The position numbers and the translations under genes are program-made. DNA of 64,000 bases from Mycobacterium adipatum (GTDB taxonomy: Bacteria; Actinomycetota; Actinomycetes; Mycobacteriales; Mycobacteriaceae): assembly GCF_001644575.1 (NCBI RefSeq), contig NZ_CP015596.1:3596001-3660000 (forward strand). Direction: 5' to 3'. The notes beneath the pieces are model-generated. The model worked only from the letters and a program-made list of their open reading frames with translations. It had not been told where the DNA came from and made no database searches. Below, piece after piece: positions 39,588 to 47,591 of the stretch; the stretch's first letter is position 1, and every line of letters starts with the position of its first letter.

Positions 39588-42500
39588 TCACGCCTTGGCG
39601 ATGGCCACCCGCACGCCGTCGCCGATCTCGGTTCCGTCGGTCGCGCTGCCGAAGACGAACGAGGTGGCCAGCACCTCACCGGCGATCAGGTCGGCGTGGG
39701 TCTGCGCCCAGTCCGCCTTGTCGGCGGGGACCTCGATCACCACACTGATCCGATCGGATACCTCCAGGCCGGTGGTCTTACGCAACTCCTGCAGTTCACG
39801 GATGCGGTCTTTGGCCCACCCTTCGGCCTCGAGCTCGGGAGTGACCGCACCGTCGAGCACCACCAGGCCGGCGCCATCGTCGAGCGCGGCGGTCCATTCG
39901 GGATCGGCGGCAACGAGTTTGGAGGTGTACTCGGTCGGCAGCAGCGTCGCGGGCCCGGCGGTCAGCGTGCCGTCGGGGTTGACCACGCCCGCACCGGACT
40001 TGACGGCCTTGATCGCGGCCTGCACGTCCTTGCCGATGCGCGGCCCGGCGACCCGGGCGTTCACGGCCAGTTCGAAACGGCCGTAGCTGTCCACGTCGTC
40101 GGTCAGTTCGACCGCTTTGACGTTCAGCTCGTCGGCGATCAGGTCGACGAACGGCCGCAGCTTCTGCGGATCGTCGACCGCCACGGTCAGTTTCGGTAGC
40201 GGCAGCCGCACCCGCAGCTGCTTGGCCTTGCGCAGGGACGAACCGGTGGAACAGACCTCGCGGACCTGATCCATGGCGGCGACCAGTTCCGGATCGGCGG
40301 GCAGCTCCTCGGCCGTGGGCCAATCGGTCAGGTGCACCGATCGCTGGCCCGTGAGACCACGCCAGATGACCTCCGAGACCAACGGCAGCAGCGGCGCGGC
40401 GAGCCGGCCGGTCACCTCGAGCACCGTGTGCAACGTGTCGATGGCGTCGCGGTCCTCTTCCCAGAACCGCGAACGTGACCGTCGCACATACCAGTTCGTC
40501 AGGGCCTCGGTGAACTGGCGCAATTGGTCACAGGCTCCGGAGATATCGCAGACATCCAGCGAGGCGGTCAGCTCGTCGCGCAGTGCGGCCAGTTTGGCCA
40601 GGATGTAGCGGTCCAGCACGTGTGCCGAATCGGTACGCCAGGTGCCCTTCTCGCGCGCGTACAGGGTGAGGAACGTGTAGGCGTTCCAGAACGGGAGCTG
40701 CACCTGCCGCACTCCCTCGCGGATGCCCTGCTCGGTGACGATCAGATTGCCGCCGCGCAGGATCGGCGAGGCCATCAGGAACCACCGCATGGCATCGGAG
40801 CCGTCGCGGTCGAACACCTCGGACACGTCCGGATAGTTGCGCAGCGACTTGCTCATCTTCGCACCGTCGTTGCCCAGCACGATGCCATGGGAGACACAGG
40901 TTTTGAAGGCCGGCCTGTCGAACAGCGCGGTGGCCAGCACGTGCATGGTGTAGAACCAGCCGCGGGTCTGGCCGATGTACTCGACGATGAAATCGCCGGG
41001 AAAATGCGGCTCTTCATGATCTGATCCGTCGAACCATTCCCGGTTCTCGAACGGGTAGTGCACCTGCGCATACGGCATGGACCCGGAGTCGAACCAGACG
41101 TCGAGCACGTCCTCGATCCGCCGCATGGTCGATTTGCCGGTCGGGTCATCGGGATTCGGGCGGGTCAGCTCGTCGATGAACGGCCGGTGCAGGTTGTCCG
41201 GGCGTACCCCGAAATCGCGTTCGAGCTCGTCGAGACTGCCGTACACGTCGGTGCGCGGGTAGGCCGGATCATCGGAGACCCACACCGGGATGGGCGTGCC
41301 CCAGTAGCGGTTTCGTGAGATCGACCAGTCCCGGGCATTGGACAGCCACTTGCCGAACTGGCCGTCCTTGACGTGCTCGGGATACCAGGTGATCTGCTGG
41401 TTCAGTTCGACCATCCGATCCCGGAACTCGCTCACCTTGACGAACCAGGACGACACGGCCCGGTAGATCAGGGGGTTGCGGCATCGCCAGCAATGCGGAT
41501 AGGAGTGGTCATAGGTCTCCTGGCGCAGCAACACCGGGGCGTTGACCGCGGCCGGGCCGGTCCCGTTCTTCAGGTCGCGGATGATCTGCGGGTTGGCCTC
41601 GAACACCTGCAGGCCGGCGTAGTCGGGCACCGATCCATCGAACCGACCCTTGGAGTCCACCGGGGTGACGGCGACGATGTCGGCGGTGTCGGCGGTGGCC
41701 TTGTCATCCTCGCCGTAGGCCGGGGCCATGTGCACCAGACCGGTGCCGTCCTCGGTGCTGACGAAGTCCGCGGCCAGCACCTGGAAGGAATTGCGCGCCT
41801 GCTCGGAGTCGGCGAAGTAGGCGAACGGCGGCAGGTAGTGCGTGCCGAGCAGCTGTTCGCCCAGATGGGTCGCCACCACGACCGGCTCCTCGCCCAGTTC
41901 GCGTGCGTAGGCGCCCAGCCGGGCCTCGGCGAGCACGAACCGGTGCCCGTCCGGCCCTTCGACGGTGACGTAGGACACCGCGGGGTTGACCGCGACGGCC
42001 TGATTGGACGGCAGCGTCCACGGCGTGGTGGTCCAGATCAACAGGTAGGCACCGGCCACCGGCCCGTCGGTGGCCTTGAAACCCACTGTGAGCGCCGGGT
42101 CCTGCCGGCTCTGGTAGACGTCATCGTCCATCCGCAGCTCATGGTTGGACAACGGGGTCTCGTCGTTCCAGCAATACGGCAGCACCCGGTTGCCCTGGTA
42201 GGCCAGCCCCTTGTCCCAGAGCTGCTTGAAGGCCCAGATGGTGGACTCCATGAAGCCCAGATCCATGGTCTTGTAGTCATTTTCGAAGTCAACCCAGCGC
42301 GCCTGACGGGTGACGTAGGCGCGCCATTCGCCGGCATACTTCATCACCGAGGCACGGCAGGCATCGTTGAACTTCTCGATGCCCAGTTCTTCGATCTGAC
42401 TCTTGTCGGTGATCCCGAGCTGGCGCTGCACCTCAAGCTCGGCGGGCAGTCCGTGGGTGTCCCAGCCGAAGCGTCGTTCCACCTTGTAGCCGCGCATGGT

Positions 42501-42725
42501 GCGATAGCGCGGCACGATGTCCTTGACGTACCCGGTGAGCAGGTGCCCGTAGTGCGGCAGGCCGTTGGCGAACGGCGGGCCGTCGTAGAACACGTACTCG
42601 GGCGCACCGTCACGTCGGGCGATGCTGGCGCGGAAGGTGTCGTCGGCGCCCCAGTAGTCCAGGACGTCGGACTCCAGCGCCGGGAAGTTCGGTGCCCCGG
42701 CGGCCGGCTTCGGGTAAGCGGTCAC
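39588..42725 (-). CDS. ileS: Isoleucyl-tRNA synthetase IleS
   Basis: This 1045-residue class I synthetase has the HIGH motif ([11 protein letters not shown]), the KMSKS motif ([12 protein letters not shown]), and the CP1 editing domain between them with the conserved [12 protein letters not shown]. The C-terminal anticodon region is of the long eukaryote-like type found in mycobacteria ([20 protein letters not shown]). The GTG start follows AGGAG by about 10 nt. That ribosome-binding site is part of the T-box leader, so translation should respond to uncharged tRNA-Ile. Confidence 0.97.
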   Translation of the reverse strand: MTAYPKPAAGAPNFPALESDVLDYWGADDTFRASIARRDGAPEYVFYDGPPFANGLPHYGHLLTGYVKDIVPRYRTMRGYKVERRFGWDTHGLPAELEVQRQLGITDKSQIEELGIEKFNDACRASVMKYAGEWRAYVTRQARWVDFENDYKTMDLGFMESTIWAFKQLWDKGLAYQGNRVLPYCWNDETPLSNHELRMDDDVYQSRQDPALTVGFKATDGPVAGAYLLIWTTTPWTLPSNQAVAVNPAVSYVTVEGPDGHRFVLAEARLGAYARELGEEPVVVATHLGEQLLGTHYLPPFAYFADSEQARNSFQVLAADFVSTEDGTGLVHMAPAYGEDDKATADTADIVAVTPVDSKGRFDGSVPDYAGLQVFEANPQIIRDLKNGTGPAAVNAPVLLRQETYDHSYPHCWRCRNPLIYRAVSSWFVKVSEFRDRMVELNQQITWYPEHVKDGQFGKWLSNARDWSISRNRYWGTPIPVWVSDDPAYPRTDVYGSLDELERDFGVRPDNLHRPFIDELTRPNPDDPTGKSTMRRIEDVLDVWFDSGSMPYAQVHYPFENREWFDGSDHEEPHFPGDFIVEYIGQTRGWFYTMHVLATALFDRPAFKTCVSHGIVLGNDGAKMSKSLRNYPDVSEVFDRDGSDAMRWFLMASPILRGGNLIVTEQGIREGVRQVQLPFWNAYTFLTLYAREKGTWRTDSAHVLDRYILAKLAALRDELTASLDVCDISGACDQLRQFTEALTNWYVRRSRSRFWEEDRDAIDTLHTVLEVTGRLAAPLLPLVSEVIWRGLTGQRSVHLTDWPTAEELPADPELVAAMDQVREVCSTGSSLRKAKQLRVRLPLPKLTVAVDDPQKLRPFVDLIADELNVKAVELTDDVDSYGRFELAVNARVAGPRIGKDVQAAIKAVKSGAGVVNPDGTLTAGPATLLPTEYTSKLVAADPEWTAALDDGAGLVVLDGAVTPELEAEGWAKDRIRELQELRKTTGLEVSDRISVVIEVPADKADWAQTHADLIAGEVLATSFVFGSATDGTEIGDGVRVAIAKA

Positions 42726-42949
42726 TGCTCGTCGTCTCCTGTGCCCAGCGATTCAGGCACGGGGACGAACATCGCGACAGGTGCGCGAGCCCGCGGTACC
42801 ACCCCGCTTGCGCACCGTGCCGGTTCGGCGTGGTGCACCGCTCAACTGGGCGATGACGAGCCCGACCGTCCGGTTCTACTGGGCGCCGCCGGGACCGGCG
42901 GCGCTGTTCTTCCGGAGGCTCCCCGGTGATGGCCGGATCGACGCCTGTG
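42726..42949 (-). ncRNA. Translational T-box riboswitch of ileS
   Basis: On the ileS strand the T-box sequence GGTGGTACCGCG is perfect at complement 42792-42803. Stem I contains ATCACCGGGGAGCC followed by GGAAGAAC, with the isoleucine specifier ATC at complement 42928-42930. CAGTAGAACCG follows, as in the known M. tuberculosis ileS T-box. Near the start codon the ACAGG overlapping the ribosome-binding site (complement 42738-42742) can pair with CCTGT (complement 42777-42781), the expected sequestrator. Uncharged tRNA-Ile would stabilise the antisequestrator and free the ribosome-binding site. There is no U-run, so control is translational. Confidence 0.93.
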
Positions 42950-42955
42950 CCGACG

Positions 42956-42961
42956 AGTTTA
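42956..42961 (-). promoter_or_regulatory. -10 element for the ileS T-box transcript
   Basis: TAAACT on the minus strand begins 4 nt after the stop of the upstream gene and predicts a start near 42949, just where Stem I begins. The -35 region would lie within the last codons of that gene. Confidence 0.55.
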
Positions 42962-42965
42962 GCGC

Positions 42966-43610
42966 TCAGGCCACGTCGGTGAATCCGGGGACGGCCTCCG
43001 AGGTGATCTCGATGAGCGCCTGTGGGAACTGCTCGGCGAGTTCTTCCACGGTGTAGCGCTCGAACCGGCGGGCGTCGTAACACCATTCCAGCTCGACCAG
43101 GCCGTTGTCGCGACGGGCGCGCAGTTGCAGCGCGTGGCCGGGCAGCGGCTCCTCGGCGGGGCCCGCGCACCGGAACGCCACATCGGCCGGAGCCTGCTCG
43201 GGCCGGCGCGCGGTGGATCCGGCCAGCGCCGAACACACGTGCGCGAGCATCTCGGTGGCGTCCAGATCGGCGGGCATCACGCAGTCCAGCGCGATGATGT
43301 GCGCGTCGACGTCCACGGCGACGACGCCGCAGCCGATGGTGCGTGCCACGGCGCGGCCGAGCGCCGCCAGCAGCAGTTTGCCGGCGAGAACGCCCAGGTG
43401 GGCGGCGGCGCCGTCGAGTTCGGCACTCAGCGACTCGGTCAACGGCATGGCGACCCGCTGGAGGTCCGCGGCGGTGGGGGCACCGGCGGCGTCGTAGTCG
43501 GCCAGCGTCAGGGTGGCGGCAATGTCGTGCGCGTTCCCTACGACGAGCTCGAAGCCCGGCGCGGGGAAGTCCTCGACGTAGACCCGGTCCTGGAAAAGCG
43601 GAGCAACCAT
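42966..43610 (-). CDS. Half-size condensation-domain-like protein
   Basis: This is a 214-residue protein. I do not recognise a named family. The C-terminal stretch VELEWCYDARRFERYTVEELAEQFPQALIEI matches the end of the second lobe of NRPS condensation and acyltransferase domains. GFELVVGNAHDIAATLTLADYD is another such strand pair. No HHxxxDG active site is present, so it is either a non-catalytic remnant or a binding partner. The ATG at 43610 is chosen because a TATTGT hexamer (complement of 43618-43623) lies 7 nt upstream. Longer frames would read through the operator palindrome. It is divergent from the HTH regulator gene. Confidence 0.6.
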   Translation of the reverse strand: MVAPLFQDRVYVEDFPAPGFELVVGNAHDIAATLTLADYDAAGAPTAADLQRVAMPLTESLSAELDGAAAHLGVLAGKLLLAALGRAVARTIGCGVVAVDVDAHIIALDCVMPADLDATEMLAHVCSALAGSTARRPEQAPADVAFRCAGPAEEPLPGHALQLRARRDNGLVELEWCYDARRFERYTVEELAEQFPQALIEITSEAVPGFTDVA

Positions 43611-43617
43611 GCGACCC

Positions 43618-43623
43618 ACAATA
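43618..43623 (-). promoter_or_regulatory. -10 element of the condensation-like gene
   Basis: TATTGT on the minus strand ends 7 nt before the ATG at 43610, with no Shine-Dalgarno sequence. The same hexamer serves the divergent regulator gene. Confidence 0.5.
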
Positions 43624-43630
43624 AAGTCTT

Positions 43631-43648
43631 TGTCCCAGAATTGGGACA
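43631..43648. promoter_or_regulatory. Palindromic operator candidate over the -35 of the condensation-like gene
   Basis: The arms TGTCCCA and TGGGACA are perfect 7-bp inverted repeats around a 4-nt centre. The site lies 7-25 nt upstream of the TATTGT hexamer, where a bound protein would cover the -35 region. Another short palindrome, TGACA-N4-TGTCA, is at 43664-43677. Confidence 0.55.
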
Positions 43649-43704
43649 TCACTCCCGAAAGTCTGACACCCCTGTCAATTAAGGTCCGGGTGTCCGTCAA
43701 TCGG

Positions 43705-43721
43705 TTGCTGGCACCCAGCAA
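43705..43721. promoter_or_regulatory. Palindromic operator candidate before the HTH regulator gene
   Basis: TTGCTGG and CCAGCAA are perfect 7-bp arms around CAC. The site covers the -35 position relative to TATTGT at 43733-43738, which ends 6 nt before the regulator GTG. A second, partly overlapping inverted repeat pairs GGCACCCAGCAAC (43710-43722) with GTTGGTGGGTGCC (43737-43749), with one mismatch, and spans the start codon. Autoregulation is plausible. Confidence 0.55.
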
Positions 43722-43732
43722 CGGGATAGGGC

Positions 43733-43738
43733 TATTGT
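43733..43738 (+). promoter_or_regulatory. -10 element of the HTH regulator gene
   Basis: TATTGT ends 6 nt before the GTG at 43745 with no ribosome-binding site, so a leaderless message is expected. The -10 lies inside the loop of the larger inverted repeat. Confidence 0.5.
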
Positions 43739-43744
43739 TGGTGG

Positions 43745-44122
43745 GTGCCACGTACAGACGAGAACGGCCGACAGCTGAAAGCCCTGCTCGACTACCTGCT
43801 GGACGGTGATGTCGAAGCAAAGGACATCTACGACGCGCTCGACATCTCCAGCAGCACCTACTACCGGCGGATCAAGGAAACCAGTTATCCCGACGCGGAA
43901 GAACTGCGCCGCGTCGCCGACCGCTTCAATCTGAGTTACCCGGACCTCCAGATCCGGTTCGGCCTGATGAGCAGGCAAGAGGTGTGGAACTACATCGAAT
44001 CGACACCGTTCACCGTCACCGCGGTGCAGGACTCCGTGCGGGTCGAGGCCGCACCGCAGCAACAGACCCGCCCTCGCAAACTCTCCGAATTGTCGCCACG
44101 GCCTGACGCACCTCCGCTTTAA
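43745..44122 (+). CDS. Small helix-turn-helix transcriptional regulator
   Basis: This 125-residue protein has an N-terminal DNA-binding region: AKDIYDALDISSSTYYRRIKETSYPDAEELRRVADRFNLSYPDLQIRFGL. ISSSTYYRRI is the probable recognition helix, and the following helices resemble Xre-type folds. The C-terminal ~40 residues (QQQTRPRKLSELSPRPDAPPL) look disordered. I cannot name the family. It is preceded by a palindrome at its own promoter and sits between the condensation-like gene and a 7-TM protein, so it is the likely local regulator. Confidence 0.75.
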   Translation: MPRTDENGRQLKALLDYLLDGDVEAKDIYDALDISSSTYYRRIKETSYPDAEELRRVADRFNLSYPDLQIRFGLMSRQEVWNYIESTPFTVTAVQDSVRVEAAPQQQTRPRKLSELSPRPDAPPL

Positions 44123-44126
44123 CACG

Positions 44127-44132
44127 TAGTAT
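44127..44132 (+). promoter_or_regulatory. -10-like hexamer before the 7-TM gene
   Basis: TAGTAT begins 4 nt after the regulator stop and would start a transcript about 40 nt ahead of the 7-TM gene ATG. It is a candidate separate promoter; read-through from the regulator is equally possible. Confidence 0.4.
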
Positions 44133-44177
44133 TTGCTGAGGTAACTCACAGCTCACAGGCCTCGAAGGCGACGCACG

Positions 44178-44912
44178 ATGGAAATTGCAGTTCTCATCGC
44201 GATCACGCTTACGTGTATCGCGTGGAGCCTGTGGATCCGCCGTGTCACCTGGACCTGCCGCTGGGAAGTCGCGGCGACGCTGAACATCGCCCTGCAGGGC
44301 GGCGCCATCCTGCTGATGTCACCGCTGGCCTCCGACACCGTCGGCAAGGCACTGCACTCGGTGACCGGCATGTGGAATCTGGAGGACTTCGTCGGCCACG
44401 ACATGTACATCGTGGCGGCATCGGCCATCGTCTACAACGCCGTCGGCCGACTGCAGGACGACCACCAGATGCAGCGAGCCTTCCGCCAGTACGTCGAACT
44501 GCCCGCCACGCTGTGCATCCCCCTGCTGCTGGCCACCTTCTCGCTGAGCAGCGCGCACACCGTCTACGCGCGGGACTTCTTCGCCTCCCCCACCGACAGC
44601 TGGCTCAGCCTGTACTGGGTGATGCTGTGCGGCATGCTCATCTATCTGCTGGGGTACGGCGCGCGTGCCCTGCTGGTACTGCGCAAGGACCCGCGTTCCC
44701 GGCGGATCGCCAACGTGTACCTGGTGGCCTGCGCCAGCGGCATCATCGCCTGCATCATCCGGATCATGTCCGCCATCTTCCCGGCCTTCCTGGCCTGGGA
44801 GCGCGGGGTGTTCGTCTGGATTTTCGCGTGCGCCTGCGGTGCCGGTTTCGCGCTGTCCTCGGCACACTCGTGGCGGATCAAGACCCGGTGGTTCTCCAAG
44901 ATCGATCGCTGA
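44178..44912 (+). CDS. Seven-helix integral membrane protein, unknown function
   Basis: This 244-residue protein has seven evenly spaced hydrophobic segments, starting MEIAVLIAITLTCIAWSLWI and ending GVFVWIFACACGAGFALSSAH. The loops are short with charged ends (QDDHQMQRAFRQYVE; LRKDPRSRR). There are several cysteines within helices 6-7 (ACASGIIACI, FACACGAGF). I recognise no transporter or receptor signature. It follows the HTH regulator gene by 55 nt in the same direction. A weak AAGG lies before the ATG. Confidence 0.7.
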   Translation: MEIAVLIAITLTCIAWSLWIRRVTWTCRWEVAATLNIALQGGAILLMSPLASDTVGKALHSVTGMWNLEDFVGHDMYIVAASAIVYNAVGRLQDDHQMQRAFRQYVELPATLCIPLLLATFSLSSAHTVYARDFFASPTDSWLSLYWVMLCGMLIYLLGYGARALLVLRKDPRSRRIANVYLVACASGIIACIIRIMSAIFPAFLAWERGVFVWIFACACGAGFALSSAHSWRIKTRWFSKIDR

Positions 44913-44938
44913 GTCGTCCCGGCCGCTGCCCGACCGCC

Positions 44939-44944
44939 TACACT
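44939..44944 (+). promoter_or_regulatory. -10 element of the GT1 gene
   Basis: TACACT ends 8 nt before the ATG at 44953, with no Shine-Dalgarno sequence, so the glycosyltransferase can be transcribed separately from the 7-TM gene. Confidence 0.5.
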
Positions 44945-44952
44945 GCGACCTG

Positions 44953-46206
44953 ATGAAAATCGTTGTGGCAGTCCACGGGACACGTGGCGATGTCGAACCC
45001 TGTGCGGCCGTCGCCCGCGAGCTCCGCACCCGGGGTCACGATGTGCGGATGGCCGTCCCCCCGAACCTGATCGGGTTCGTCGGCACGGTCGGTTTCACCG
45101 ACGCGGTGCCCTACGGCGTGGACTCCCAGAAACAGGTGGAGAGCGACGCGTTTCAGAACTACTGGCAGTTCCACAATCCGCTGACGGTCGTCCGCAAGGC
45201 CGTCGATTACTACACGGCGGGCTGGAGCGAGATGAATGCCGCGCTCACCGAACTGGCCGCCGACGCCGACATCATCCTCACCGGCACCACCTATCAGGAA
45301 GTGGCCGCCAATGTCGCCGAGCGCTACGGCATCCCGCTGGCCGCGCTGCACTACTTCCCCAATCGGCCCAACAGCCAGTTGATCCCGGTGCCGGCGCCGC
45401 GCTGGGTCGCGAAGTCCGGCTTCGCGGTGCTCGAGTGGGGTCTGTGGCGCGTCTCGAAGAAGGCCGAGGACGAGCAGCGCCGCATCCTGGGCCTGCCGAA
45501 GACCGGCGTGCGGTCGGCCAAACGCGTCGTCGACAGCGGCACCTGCGAGATCCAGGCCTACGACGAACTGTTCTACCCCGGGTTGTCCGAGGAATGGAAC
45601 GGCAGCCGGGCGTTCACCGGTGCCATCACGCTGGGCCTGCAGACCGAGACCGACGCGGAGGTGACATCGTGGATCGCGTCGGGCACGCCGCCCATCTACT
45701 TCGGTTTCGGCAGTATGCCGGTGCAGTCACCGGCCGATGCGGTCACGATGATCACCGAGGTGTGCGCCGAACTCGGTGAACGCGCCCTGATCAGTTCCGG
45801 GGTCTGGGAACTCGACGCCATGCCGCATGCCGAGCACGTCAAGCTCGTCGGTGCGGTCAACCATGCCGCGATCTTCCCGACCTGCCGCGCGGTGGTCCAT
45901 CACGGCGGGGCCGGCACGACGGCGGCCGGCGCCCGGGCCGGGGTGCCGACGCTGGTGCTGTGGGTGTCCGCCGACCAGCCCGTCTGGGCCCGGCAGGTGA
46001 AGAAACTGCGGATCGGCACCTCGCAACGATTCACCCGGATCACGAAGAAATCGCTCACCGAGGCGCTGCGCACCGTCTTGGCGCCGGATATCGTCGAGCG
46101 GGCCCGCGAGTTCGGGGCCCGGCTGGCCACGCCCGAGCAGAGCGTCGCCAAGGCCGCCGACCTGATCGAGCAGAAGGCCGCGGCGGCGCAGCGCGCCGCC
46201 CGGTAG
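44953..46206 (+). CDS. GT1 (UGT-like) glycosyltransferase
   Basis: This is a 417-residue GT-B enzyme of family 1. It begins MKIVVAVHGTRGDVEPCAAVARELRTRGHDVRMAVPP and has PPIYFGFGSMPVQSP at the domain junction. The donor-binding signature VVHHGGAGTTAAGARAGVPTLVLWVSADQPVWARQV includes the DQ pair for the sugar. It resembles, from memory, the mycobacterial glycopeptidolipid glycosyltransferases and Rv1524/Rv1526c. It ends 3 nt short of the convergent lipid operon. A likely job is adding deoxysugar or glucose to a lipid made there, which is inference from position. Confidence 0.87.
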   Translation: MKIVVAVHGTRGDVEPCAAVARELRTRGHDVRMAVPPNLIGFVGTVGFTDAVPYGVDSQKQVESDAFQNYWQFHNPLTVVRKAVDYYTAGWSEMNAALTELAADADIILTGTTYQEVAANVAERYGIPLAALHYFPNRPNSQLIPVPAPRWVAKSGFAVLEWGLWRVSKKAEDEQRRILGLPKTGVRSAKRVVDSGTCEIQAYDELFYPGLSEEWNGSRAFTGAITLGLQTETDAEVTSWIASGTPPIYFGFGSMPVQSPADAVTMITEVCAELGERALISSGVWELDAMPHAEHVKLVGAVNHAAIFPTCRAVVHHGGAGTTAAGARAGVPTLVLWVSADQPVWARQVKKLRIGTSQRFTRITKKSLTEALRTVLAPDIVERAREFGARLATPEQSVAKAADLIEQKAAAAQRAAR

Positions 46207-46209
46207 GGC

Positions 46210-47547
46210 TCAGCTCAGCGGGCCCTCGACGGTGCCGGTCAAGCCGTAGTCGGCCAGGACCTTGAGCACCACCTCGCGCAGCGCCTCCTTGGAGTTGTGC
46301 TGACCCACCGTCCAGGAACTGACCGACACGGCCACCCGGCCACGGGAGCGGCAACCGCCCAGCACCAGTTGGCCGCCGATCCGGTTGAGCACCCGGCTGG
46401 TGATCTGCGGTTCGGCACCTCGCATCATCACGTAGTCGGCGTCGGTGCCGTCGGGCCTGTTGAACGCCGGGTCCAGGTCCCCCATGTTGGAGCAGCCGAT
46501 CGGACTGTTCACCGACAGCACCATGCCCTCCAGCCGGCGCAGCACCACCCGCGGGGTCAGCGGTGTCAACGGCAGCGGCCCGGTCATCCGCACCGACGTC
46601 TGCGCGGACTCCGACAGCGCACGTTTCATATCCGCACGCACCACGGTCAAATCCGTCAGCACCTGATCCGGATCGGCGGTCATCGTCGCCGCCACCAGAG
46701 CATTGGCTCGGGTGTCGCCCTCGGTGCGCTCACTGACCGGCCAGGACAGGTTCACCCGACCGTCCGGCCCGACCCGGCCCAGCAGCTGGCCGAGCCGGGC
46801 GGCCATCCCGCAGAACAGCGAGTTGGCGGTGCCGCCCAGGCGCTGCGCGCATTCATCCCACTGCGCCGCGTCGACGAACACCACCACCGACGGGGCGACC
46901 ATCGGCTCGTCGTCACCGGGCGGCACGTCGCCGGCGGCCTTGAACGAGGTCGCCAGCTCGGCGCGCTCGGCGCGGGCCACCCGCACCGATGCCGCCACCG
47001 CGGCCACCATCTGCGGAACCGCGGCCAGCGTCTGCCGCGCATCCTGGGCCAGCGCCGCGCGCCGGGTCCGCGACCGCGGCGGCGGATAGCCGAGGTTGCG
47101 GTCCACCCCGTTGACGGCGTCGGTGACCGCGATGACCAGGCCGTGGCCATCGGCGATCGAGTGCGAGACCACCAGACTGACGGCCGCGCCGCCGTCGGTC
47201 AGCGGCTGTACCGCCAGCCGCCAGCCGGGACCGTGCTCGGGATCGATCGGCGCACCCAGGCAGGTGTCCGCCCAGTTCCACACGTCACCGCGCGGACGCT
47301 CCTGCACCGACAGATCCAGCGACTGCGGTGCCGCGTCGGCGACCCAATGATGCCGGCCGAACGGCAATGCCGACCGTTCGATCCGGCGTCCGAACAGACC
47401 CTTGGCGAGGTTGCGCCGGAACCGGCGCAACCCGTCCATGTCGACCCCGCGGTCGTACACCCAGACGGCCTGCACGATCGGCCCACGACCGAGCGCCCGC
47501 AGGCCGAGGAAGGACCCCTGGTCGATATAGGCGAGGGTGTTGTCCAC
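46210..47547 (-). CDS. Condensation/WS-DGAT-like acyltransferase paralogue C
   Basis: This 445-residue protein is of the condensation-domain superfamily and one of three paralogues in the operon. The active-site motif is SHSIADGHG, so the first His of HHxxxDG is replaced by Ser while the catalytic second His and the DG remain. The late block CSNMGDLDPAF stands where wax-ester synthases have NVPGP. GTG 47547 is preceded at 6 nt by TACGAT, so an internal leaderless promoter is possible; GTG 47553 is the alternative. It starts 44 nt beyond the FAAL stop and is the last gene of the operon. The acyl donor and acceptor are unknown. Confidence 0.72.
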   Translation of the reverse strand: MDNTLAYIDQGSFLGLRALGRGPIVQAVWVYDRGVDMDGLRRFRRNLAKGLFGRRIERSALPFGRHHWVADAAPQSLDLSVQERPRGDVWNWADTCLGAPIDPEHGPGWRLAVQPLTDGGAAVSLVVSHSIADGHGLVIAVTDAVNGVDRNLGYPPPRSRTRRAALAQDARQTLAAVPQMVAAVAASVRVARAERAELATSFKAAGDVPPGDDEPMVAPSVVVFVDAAQWDECAQRLGGTANSLFCGMAARLGQLLGRVGPDGRVNLSWPVSERTEGDTRANALVAATMTADPDQVLTDLTVVRADMKRALSESAQTSVRMTGPLPLTPLTPRVVLRRLEGMVLSVNSPIGCSNMGDLDPAFNRPDGTDADYVMMRGAEPQITSRVLNRIGGQLVLGGCRSRGRVAVSVSSWTVGQHNSKEALREVVLKVLADYGLTGTVEGPLS

Positions 47548-47591
47548 TCTCACATCGTAAGTGCGCTCGGCACCGGTCGGCCGTCCGCGGC

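Noticed and set aside
43611..43820. Longer start for the condensation-like gene
   Set aside because: It would run through both palindromes and the divergent regulator start; the ATG at 43610 has its own promoter spacing.
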